Assembly (NCBI GenBank): GCA_955652255.1
Contig: CATPAW010000238.1
Coordinates: 1-5,087 of the forward strand
Length of the DNA stretch: 5,087 bases
Reading direction: 5' to 3'
Origin: an uncultured Chthoniobacterales bacterium
GTDB lineage: Bacteria > Verrucomicrobiota > Verrucomicrobiia > Chthoniobacterales > UBA10450
Made by a program: the position numbers and the translations under genes. Under the pieces are notes generated by a model, which searched no databases, had not been told where the DNA came from, and saw nothing but the letters and a program-made list of their open reading frames with translations. Position 1 is the stretch's first letter, and the number at the start of each line of letters is the position of its first letter. Shown one piece after another: positions 1-5,087 of this stretch.

Positions 1-2510
1 ACGCGGTCACTTATTTCGGCAAAGGCGACGAATCGCACATGAGTTTCCATTTTCCGCTCATGCCGCGAATGTTCATGGCGTTGCAAATGGAGGACCGGTT
101 TCCGATCATCGACATTCTCGATCAAACGCCGCCCGTTCCAGAGAACTGCCAGTGGGCCATGTTCCTGCGCAATCATGACGAGCTCACCCTCGAGATGGTG
201 ACGGACGAGGAGCGCGATTACATGTGGCGCGTTTACGCGAACGATCCGCATGCGCGCATCAATCTCGGTATTCGCCGCCGGCTCGCGCCGCTGCTCGCGA
301 ACAGCCGGCGCAAAATGGAGCTGCTCAACACCATGCTCTTCTCCATGCCCGGCACGCCGATCATTTACTACGGCGACGAGATTGGAATGGGCGACAACAT
401 TTATCTCGGCGATCGGAACGGTTGTCGCACACCCATGCAGTGGAGTCCGGACCGCAACGCCGGCTTTTCCAAAGCGAACCCGCAACAGCTTCATCTCCCG
501 ATCATCATTGATCCCGAGTACCACTACGAAGCGGTCAACGTCGAGAACCAGCAAAAAAACTTATCGTCCTTGCTTTGGTGGATGCGTCGCGTGATTGCCA
601 TGCGCAAAAACTTCAAGGCATTCTCGCGCGGCTCGCTCGAATTCCTTTACCCTGACAACGCCAAAGTGCTCGCGTTTCTTCGGCGCTTTGAAAACGAAAC
701 GATTGTCGTGGTAGTAAATCTTTCGCGGTTCGCGCAATCGGTCGAGCTCGACCTGTCGCGCTTCAGCGGTTGCATTCCAATCGAGATGTTCAGCCGCAAT
801 CCGTTTCCATCGATCAAGAAATCGCTTTATATTCTTACCCTTGGGCCGCATTCCCATTATTGGTTTGTTCTGCAACCGCAGAGCGAGAGCCGGCGTTTGA
901 GCAAAAAGCGCGTGGTGCCGACTCTCAGTGCGCCGGCAGAACTACGGACACTGCTCAACAACGGTCAGCGTGCCGGAATCGAGGGTAGGATCCTGCCGGA
1001 ATACATTCGCAATTGCCGATGGTTCGGCGCGAAAGCGCGCACTTTGCGCCACATGCGTGTCCACGAGCAGTCGCCCATCTCCGCCGAACCTGATGCCGCG
1101 GAGTTTTGGTTTGTTGAGGTCAGCTATCTCGATGGTCCCAATGAAACGTATGCTCTGCCGGTCCAGATTGCGCTCGGCGACGCGGCCCGCGCCATTTCCC
1201 AATCAGCGCCGCACGCTGTCATTGCCCGTTTCCACGGCACCGAAGAAGCAATCTTGTTCGACGCCATTTGGGACGCCCACTTCCGCGAAAAACTTTTCCG
1301 GCTCATGTTAGATCGACAACGTGCCATTGGAAAAAATGGACACCTCGTCGGCACCGTCAGTCAGGCGTTCGTCCAAACTGCCGCTGAAAAAGTCCCGAGC
1401 TCGCATGTTCTTAGCGGCGAACAAAGCAATTCGTCGATGCTGTTCCAGAATAAATTCTTCCTCAAACTTTACCGCAAGCTCGAAGACGGCGTGAATCCCG
1501 ACGTCGAAATCACGCGCTTTCTGACCGAGCGCGGCAATTTTCCGAATGTGCCGGTGTTCGGCGGGGCGATTGAATATCGACGCGGAAAATCGGAGCCGAC
1601 CGTGGTGTGCTTGCTGCAAAGCGCGATCACCAGCGAAAACGATGCCTGGCTGATGACGCTTGATCACGTCGGCCGCTATTACGAACGTGTGCTCGGCCGC
1701 AAAGCCGACTTACAGAATCAAACCGCGCCGCCGGGCGCGCTGCTCGATGAGTTGATCGGCGGCGTCTATCCCGAGAAAGCGATGTTGCTCGGACAACGCA
1801 CCGCGGAACTCCATCGCGCTCTCGCTTCGGTCGATGACGATCGCGCGTTTGCGCCCGAACCGTTTAACGCCATGGCGCAACGATCCGCCTATCAAAACAT
1901 GCGCGCATTGCTCCGGCGTAACTTCGCTTTGCTGCAAAAGAAGCTGCCGGATTTGCCCGAAGCATTTCGCGAAGAAGCGAAACAAGTTCTCGCCGCCGAA
2001 AGCCAGATTCATGAACGCGAGAAACGCCTGCTCGATCGAAAAGCGAACGCCGCCAAGATCCGCATTCACGGCGATTATCATCTCGGTCAAGTGCTCTACA
2101 CCGGGAAAGATTTCGTCATTCTCGATTTCGAAGGCGAACCGGCGCGGCCATTGAGCGAGCGAAAACTAAAACGCTCGGCCTTGCGCGATGTTGCCGGCAT
2201 GATGCGCTCGTTTCAATACGCCGCTTACAGCGCGCTCTGGCAGCCAGCCATGCGCACCGAAGACGTCCCGTTCCTCGAGCGCTGGGCCGATCTTTGGTAC
2301 CGCCAGATGAGCAGCGTCTTCCTGCAAAGTTATTTGAGCACAACTGCCGGCGCCATCTTCGTTCCGCAGAATTCAGACGATCTCCAAATTCTTCTTGAAG
2401 CCTACCTTCTGGATAAAGCTGTTTACGAAATCGGCTACGAACTAAACAATCGCCCCGACTGGGTCGTCATCCCCATCCGCGGCATCAAACACATCTTGCG
2501 CTCGACGTGA
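1..2510 (+). CDS. treS: Trehalose synthase/maltokinase fusion protein (TreS-Mak), 5' truncated
   Basis: Bifunctional cytoplasmic enzyme. The TreS half interconverts trehalose and maltose; the kinase half phosphorylates maltose with ATP to maltose-1-phosphate, the donor for GlgE glucan synthesis. The reading frame is open from base 3 and the family is about 1,100 residues, so roughly 270-300 N-terminal residues are missing. Counting from the ATG at 39 (an internal Met), FLRNHDE at 42-48 is GH13 conserved region IV with the transition-state Asp47. The nucleophile Asp and acid/base Glu must lie upstream of the window; in relatives the Glu sits just before the YFG(x)GDE motif seen at bases 12-35. 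The barrel ends near residue 195, a beta domain covers ~200-280, a linker ~281-295, and the maltokinase cap includes LPEYIRNCRWFGAKAR at 319-334. The kinase shows GEQSNSS (460-466), Lys476, HGDYHLGQ (677-684, catalytic Asp679) and ILDFEGEP (694-701, metal-binding Asp696). All visible motifs are intact. Family identification is confident; residue roles are by analogy. Confidence 0.95.
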   Translation, partial: AVTYFGKGDESHMSFHFPLMPRMFMALQMEDRFPIIDILDQTPPVPENCQWAMFLRNHDELTLEMVTDEERDYMWRVYANDPHARINLGIRRRLAPLLANSRRKMELLNTMLFSMPGTPIIYYGDEIGMGDNIYLGDRNGCRTPMQWSPDRNAGFSKANPQQLHLPIIIDPEYHYEAVNVENQQKNLSSLLWWMRRVIAMRKNFKAFSRGSLEFLYPDNAKVLAFLRRFENETIVVVVNLSRFAQSVELDLSRFSGCIPIEMFSRNPFPSIKKSLYILTLGPHSHYWFVLQPQSESRRLSKKRVVPTLSAPAELRTLLNNGQRAGIEGRILPEYIRNCRWFGAKARTLRHMRVHEQSPISAEPDAAEFWFVEVSYLDGPNETYALPVQIALGDAARAISQSAPHAVIARFHGTEEAILFDAIWDAHFREKLFRLMLDRQRAIGKNGHLVGTVSQAFVQTAAEKVPSSHVLSGEQSNSSMLFQNKFFLKLYRKLEDGVNPDVEITRFLTERGNFPNVPVFGGAIEYRRGKSEPTVVCLLQSAITSENDAWLMTLDHVGRYYERVLGRKADLQNQTAPPGALLDELIGGVYPEKAMLLGQRTAELHRALASVDDDRAFAPEPFNAMAQRSAYQNMRALLRRNFALLQKKLPDLPEAFREEAKQVLAAESQIHEREKRLLDRKANAAKIRIHGDYHLGQVLYTGKDFVILDFEGEPARPLSERKLKRSALRDVAGMMRSFQYAAYSALWQPAMRTEDVPFLERWADLWYRQMSSVFLQSYLSTTAGAIFVPQNSDDLQILLEAYLLDKAVYEIGYELNNRPDWVVIPIRGIKHILRST

Positions 2511-2521
2511 CGCATTAAATA

Positions 2522-2549
2522 TTGCGAGGTCCGAGTGAAAGTTTATATC
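2522..2549 (+). promoter_or_regulatory. Possible weak sigma70-type promoter for the CADD-like gene
   Basis: TTGCGA (2522-2527) and TATATC (2544-2549) are separated by 16 bases, and each matches 4 of 6 bases of the -35 and -10 consensus. Transcription would start near 2556, upstream of the Shine-Dalgarno site and downstream of the alternative GTG at 2535. The match is weak and could be chance. The gene might instead be read through from treS-mak, since no terminator is visible in the gap. Confidence 0.25.
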
Positions 2550-2561
2550 TCATCAGATTGC

Positions 2562-2568
2562 GGAAGGA
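2562..2568 (+). promoter_or_regulatory. Ribosome binding site deciding the ATG start at 2574
   Basis: GGAAGGA lies 5 bases upstream of the ATG at 2574, a good Shine-Dalgarno match. It supports this start over the in-frame GTG at 2535, which has only a short GAGG (2526-2529) in front of it and would add 13 residues with no counterpart in my recollection of the family. Confidence 0.7.
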
Positions 2569-2573
2569 TTTTT

Positions 2574-3245
2574 ATGAATCGATATCTTGATAAGATCGAT
2601 AACGCCATCGCGGCTAAACATTTATTGAAGCATCCGTTTTATCTCGCGTGGACGCGGGGTGAACTGAGCAAGGACGCGCTCGCGGATTATGCGCGCCAGT
2701 ATTATCACCACGTGGCGGCGTTTCCGACTTATCTGTCGGCGGTGCATGCGAACTGCGACGATCAAGCGACGCGGAAGCAACTCCTATCTAATCTGGTCGA
2801 TGAAGAAGCCGGTTCGCCAAATCATCCGGAGCTTTGGCTCAAATTCGCCGAAGGTCTCGGCATCGAAGATGTCGATCTTGCGGGGGCAGAGAAACAGCCC
2901 GAAACGAAGAATTTGATCGACGCGTTTCGATCAGTTTGTCGCGATGGATCGACGGCCGAAGGTCTGGCCGCGCTGTACGCCTACGAAAGTCAGATTCCCG
3001 CGATTTGTGAATCGAAGGTCGACGGGTTGAAAAGACATTACGGCTTCACCGATCCGAAGCATTACGAATACTTCAGCGTCCACATCGGAGCCGACCGCGA
3101 ACATTCCGCCGCCGAGCGCACAATGCTCAGTGCGCACATCGACAATCACAACATCGACAAGGTGCGCGCCGCGGCGCAGCGCGTTCTCGACGCGCTTTGG
3201 GAAATGCTCTCCGGAGTTTGTCACCGTCACGCGATAGCGTGCTAA
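2574..3245 (+). CDS. CADD-like p-aminobenzoate synthase (PqqC/TenA-fold dimetal oxygenase)
   Basis: A 223-residue soluble, mainly helical protein of the CADD family (Chlamydia protein associating with death domains; annotated elsewhere as a CADD-family putative folate metabolism protein). Chlamydial CADD is a dimetal oxygenase that makes p-aminobenzoate from its own tyrosine side chain, bypassing PabA/PabB/PabC for folate. Aligned from memory to the C. trachomatis protein, all six metal ligands are present: Glu77, His84, Glu138, His170, Asp174 and His177 (CADD 81, 88, 142, 174, 178, 181). Also present are the sacrificial Tyr23 (CADD Tyr27), Lys148 (Lys152) and Tyr39, Tyr137 and Tyr166. Family blocks include VDEEAGSPNH (75-84) and LYAYESQIP (134-142). 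Length is close to the 231 residues of CADD. The ATG at 2574 is chosen for its GGAAGGA site and because homology begins at MNRYLDKID. It starts 63 bases after treS-mak on the same strand and faces the minus-strand gene. The last eight or so residues (CHRHAIAC) lie in a hairpin and may come from the adjoining repeat. Function is inferred from conserved residues. Confidence 0.9.
   Translation: MNRYLDKIDNAIAAKHLLKHPFYLAWTRGELSKDALADYARQYYHHVAAFPTYLSAVHANCDDQATRKQLLSNLVDEEAGSPNHPELWLKFAEGLGIEDVDLAGAEKQPETKNLIDAFRSVCRDGSTAEGLAALYAYESQIPAICESKVDGLKRHYGFTDPKHYEYFSVHIGADREHSAAERTMLSAHIDNHNIDKVRAAAQRVLDALWEMLSGVCHRHAIAC
3228..3241. repeat. Small inverted repeat at the 3' end of the CADD-like gene
   Basis: CACGC (3228-3232) and GCGTG (3237-3241) form a perfect 5-bp stem around a GATA loop, ending two bases before the TAA stop. 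It encodes part of the C-terminal tail and sits directly before the larger inverted repeat, so it may be the edge of the same repetitive element. It is short enough to be chance. Confidence 0.4.
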
Positions 3246-3306
3246 TGGAGGGCGTCCGCGCTGTCGGCGCCCAAATATTTGGGACACGACGGCGCGTGTC
3301 CCTCCA
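3246..3306. repeat. 61-nt imperfect inverted repeat between convergent genes (REP/MITE-like or bidirectional terminator)
   Basis: The element begins on the base after the CADD-like stop codon. Three paired blocks share one centre: TGGAGGG (3246-3252) with CCCTCCA (3300-3306), 7 of 7; 3257-3266 with 3287-3296, 10 pairs of which one is a G-U wobble (T3262 with G3291); and the 14-nt perfect palindrome CCCAAATATTTGGG (3270-3283). Small internal loops (4x3 and 3x3) separate the blocks. Neither arm is followed by a T-run, so it is not a textbook intrinsic terminator, though it could end transcription from both sides. No target-site duplication is visible (CTAA on the left, GATC on the right). The form suggests a dispersed genomic repeat; copy number cannot be judged from one copy. 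Confidence 0.75.
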
Positions 3307-3313
3307 GATCGTC

Positions 3314-3333
3314 GGACGTTCGGAGAAACGTCC
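3314..3333 (-). terminator. Hairpin directly after the stop codon of the beta-propeller gene
   Basis: GGACGTT (3314-3320) and AACGTCC (3327-3333) form a perfect 7-bp stem with a 6-base loop. Read on the minus strand it starts on the first base after the TAA stop (3336-3334). There is no T-run after it, so it would be a non-canonical terminator or a 3'-end stabilising hairpin. It may instead belong to the same repetitive stretch as the larger inverted repeat 7 bases away. Confidence 0.45.
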
Positions 3334-5087
3334 TTACCTGGGCGTGATTCCTTCGGCAAGATCGACATGGAACGTTTGTTTCACTTTCAACGTGCCGAAG
3401 GTTAGTTCCGCGTTATAGTCACCGGCGGGTAAAAGGCGTTTCGGATCGTCCCCGCCATATTCAATGCTGACATCTTTGGTGGGCCGCAGGTCCCAATTCA
3501 TCCGCGTGAGACCGGGTGCGCCCGGTGCTTTTAAATTTGCCACGGGTTGTCCGCTCGATTTTGTCACAGCGATTTTGATTTCATCGCCGGTGAATTCTTT
3601 CACCCACACGGTGAAGAGCGCGCCTTCGGACGGATTTGTGCCGCGATAAATTCCTTTGCCGTTTGCATCGACGAATCCCGGCTGCAGGTAAGCGCCAGTC
3701 ACGGGACGCACGGTAAATAAATGCGCCGGTTTTGCCGCGATCTCGGGCGTCAGCTCGCGCAGTGGAACTGAATCGTCGAGAATCGCGATGCTTCGCCCGT
3801 GCGTTCCAATGACAAGATCGGATGTGCGCAGATGTATCTGAATATCATCGACGCGTACCGAAGGAACATCGCCAATGCGAATCCAGTGTGTGCCTTGATC
3901 AAACGACGCGAACAATCCGAAGTGCGTGCCGGCATAAAGCAATTTCGGATTCACCGGATCTTCGCGCACAACTTCGACCGGGTCGTTCGCCGGGAGATCG
4001 CCCGCGACCGATTGCCACGTCTTGCCAAGATCGAGAGTACGCAAAATCATCGGGCGATCGTCACCGGCGCGATAAGAATTCGTCACAACGTACGCAGCGT
4101 TGGCATCGTGCGAACTTGGCTCGATCCGGACAACCCACGCGCCACGGGCGGGTTCTGGCAAATTGCTCGTGAGCTCGGTCCATTTGCCGCCGTCGTTTTC
4201 AGTGATCCAAAGCCGGCCGTCATCAGTCCCGGCCCACAACAAGCCGGCGCGCTTTGGCGATTCGGCCAGTGAAAATACGACGCCGTAATTTTCCGCGCCG
4301 CTGCCTGTTGTGTTTGTGCGAGTGGGATCGTTGCGCGTTAAGTCCGGGCTTATGACCGCATACTTTTCGGCGCGATCGGTCAGCCTGAAGACGCAGTTGC
4401 CGCCCAGATAAATTACGCCCGGCTTGTGACGGCTCATGATCAAGGGCGAATTCCAATGAAACCGGTACCGCGGCGCGCCTTCTGGCGGCTCCGGACGCAA
4501 TCGGCGCAGTTCGCCGTTCCGCAAATTGATCCGGTGCACTTCGCCGCCCTGGCTTTCGGCGTAAAACATATCGTGATCGACCGGATCGAATAGAATGTAA
4601 AAGCCGTCGCCGCCCGCGAGCGCAGTCCAATCGGAATTACGAATTGCTTCCTTGCTTGGCATGCCGCTGGGCCCAACCCAGTTCTCGTTGTCCTGAAGTC
4701 CGCCGGCGACGCGATAGTACGGTTTGGAATCGTCCAGTGTGATCCGGTAGAATTCTCCCGAGGGAATCCGGTTGAGATGATCCCAGCCTTTGCCGGCTGC
4801 GAAGCTTTGATAAACGCCACCATCAGTCCCTAGCAACAACCGCTGACAAACCGGAGGCTTGGGAGGTTTGTTTTTGTCCTCCGGTTTTGGCGGTTTGGGC
4901 GGTGGAGCCGTGCCTGGTTGAATGACAAACGCGTGGCAATCGGGATGAATTTTCTCGGAAAGATCTTCCCGAAAATTTTTCCCGCCGTCGTCCGATGCGA
5001 ACAATGCGAAACCCAGCAAATAAACACGTTGATCGTTCGCCGGGTCGATGCGGATCTGGCTGAAATAAAACGGACGCGGGTCCATCG
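3334..5087 (-). CDS. BNR/VPS10-type beta-propeller protein ('glycosyl hydrolase-like'), 5' truncated
   Basis: C-terminal part of a large BNR/sortilin-type repeat protein, probably about 1,000 residues when whole and probably exported; signal peptide and first blades lie beyond the window. The Met at 5085-5083 is probably internal, since homologues continue upstream of the (N/D)PRPFYxSQIRIDP segment. Counting from it, Asp-box-like motifs (S/T-x-D-x-G-x-x-W/F) occur at 31-38 (SDDGGKNF), 295-302 (TENDGGKW), 350-357 (TLDLGKTW) and 394-401 (SFDQGTHW). Family signatures include LLLGTDGGVYQS (83-94), GGLQDNENW (128-136), LLWAGTDDG (282-290) and GTHGRSIAILDD (427-438). After ~480 an Ig-like/FlgD-like beta domain follows, with LKAPGAPGLTRMNWDLRP (518-535). 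A Pro/Lys-rich insert at 59-79 interrupts a blade. The 'glycosyl hydrolase' label rests on the fold only: I see no sialidase catalytic set, and substrate is unknown. It converges on the CADD-like gene, with 88 bases between the stops. Confidence 0.88.
   Translation of the reverse strand, partial: MDPRPFYFSQIRIDPANDQRVYLLGFALFASDDGGKNFREDLSEKIHPDCHAFVIQPGTAPPPKPPKPEDKNKPPKPPVCQRLLLGTDGGVYQSFAAGKGWDHLNRIPSGEFYRITLDDSKPYYRVAGGLQDNENWVGPSGMPSKEAIRNSDWTALAGGDGFYILFDPVDHDMFYAESQGGEVHRINLRNGELRRLRPEPPEGAPRYRFHWNSPLIMSRHKPGVIYLGGNCVFRLTDRAEKYAVISPDLTRNDPTRTNTTGSGAENYGVVFSLAESPKRAGLLWAGTDDGRLWITENDGGKWTELTSNLPEPARGAWVVRIEPSSHDANAAYVVTNSYRAGDDRPMILRTLDLGKTWQSVAGDLPANDPVEVVREDPVNPKLLYAGTHFGLFASFDQGTHWIRIGDVPSVRVDDIQIHLRTSDLVIGTHGRSIAILDDSVPLRELTPEIAAKPAHLFTVRPVTGAYLQPGFVDANGKGIYRGTNPSEGALFTVWVKEFTGDEIKIAVTKSSGQPVANLKAPGAPGLTRMNWDLRPTKDVSIEYGGDDPKRLLPAGDYNAELTFGTLKVKQTFHVDLAEGITPR

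Noticed and set aside
39..41. ATG at 39 as a true start of treS-mak
   Set aside because: The frame is open upstream and bases 3-38 encode AVTYFGKGDESH, which is conserved TreS sequence, so the gene begins before the window.
1308..2090. Two minus-strand open frames of 119 and 126 codons inside treS-mak
   Set aside because: They are antisense to the maltokinase motifs and show no family resemblance; the plus-strand reading is conserved throughout.
2535..2573. In-frame GTG start giving a 236-residue CADD-like protein
   Set aside because: The extra 13 residues have no family counterpart I recall, the site before them is weaker, and the ATG at 2574 has GGAAGGA at ideal spacing.
2574..3245. Death-domain/apoptosis role for the CADD-like protein
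   Set aside because: That role was proposed for the chlamydial protein in host cells. The conserved metal site and tyrosine argue for the oxygenase/pABA function, and nothing here suggests a host-interacting organism.
3799..4272. 157-codon open frame on the plus strand
   Set aside because: It lies entirely antisense to the well-supported beta-propeller gene, its translation is Arg/Ile/Ala-rich with no recognisable domain, and it has no convincing ribosome site. It is a shadow of GC-rich coding sequence.
5083..5085. ATG at the right edge as the true start of the beta-propeller gene
   Set aside because: A start there would give no signal peptide and would begin in the middle of a propeller blade; relatives continue upstream of this segment.
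3334..5087. True sialidase or glycosidase activity of the beta-propeller protein
   Set aside because: Asp-box motifs define the fold only; no FRIP motif or sialidase arginine triad could be made out in the visible part.
1..5087. CRISPR array, tRNA, rRNA or transposase gene
   Set aside because: No spaced direct repeats, cloverleaf, rRNA signature or transposase-like translation was seen on either strand.

Overview
The window holds three protein-coding genes and very little else. Two lie on the plus strand (a truncated trehalose synthase/maltokinase fusion and a CADD-type p-aminobenzoate enzyme) and one on the minus strand (a truncated BNR/VPS10-type beta-propeller protein). The last two genes converge on an 88-nt intergenic stretch rich in inverted repeats. 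The DNA is moderately GC-rich. Both outer genes run off the window, so this is an internal slice of a larger contig.

The gene mix suggests a free-living Gram-negative bacterium, possibly soil-dwelling: a fused TreS-maltokinase of the GlgE glucan pathway, a CADD-like protein (known from Chlamydia and some other bacteria), and a large BNR/VPS10 'glycosyl hydrolase-like' protein of the kind abundant in Acidobacteriota and Verrucomicrobiota. A verrucomicrobial source (PVC group, related to the chlamydiae) is my best guess. It is an inference from gene content, not from a marker gene.

Layout. 1-2510 (+): the 3' three quarters of treS-mak, comprising the end of the GH13 barrel, its C-terminal beta domain, then the maltokinase cap and kinase lobes. 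2511-2573: a short gap with a possible weak promoter and a clear Shine-Dalgarno site. 2574-3245 (+): a 223-residue CADD/PqqC-TenA-fold protein in which every metal ligand and the sacrificial tyrosine and lysine of the chlamydial enzyme can be aligned. 3246-3333: a 61-nt imperfect inverted repeat followed by a second 20-nt hairpin that abuts the stop codon of the minus-strand gene. 3334-5087 (-): the C-terminal ~580 residues of a BNR-repeat beta-propeller protein with an Ig-like tail and an unusual Pro/Lys-rich insert.

The genes do not form one obvious pathway. TreS-Mak converts trehalose to maltose and then to maltose-1-phosphate for glucan synthesis. The CADD-like protein probably supplies p-aminobenzoate for folate. 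The beta-propeller protein is probably exported and of unknown function. The most interesting item is the CADD homologue with a complete set of self-sacrificing active-site residues outside an obvious folate operon. The next is the structured repeat between the convergent genes, which may overlap the end of the CADD gene.
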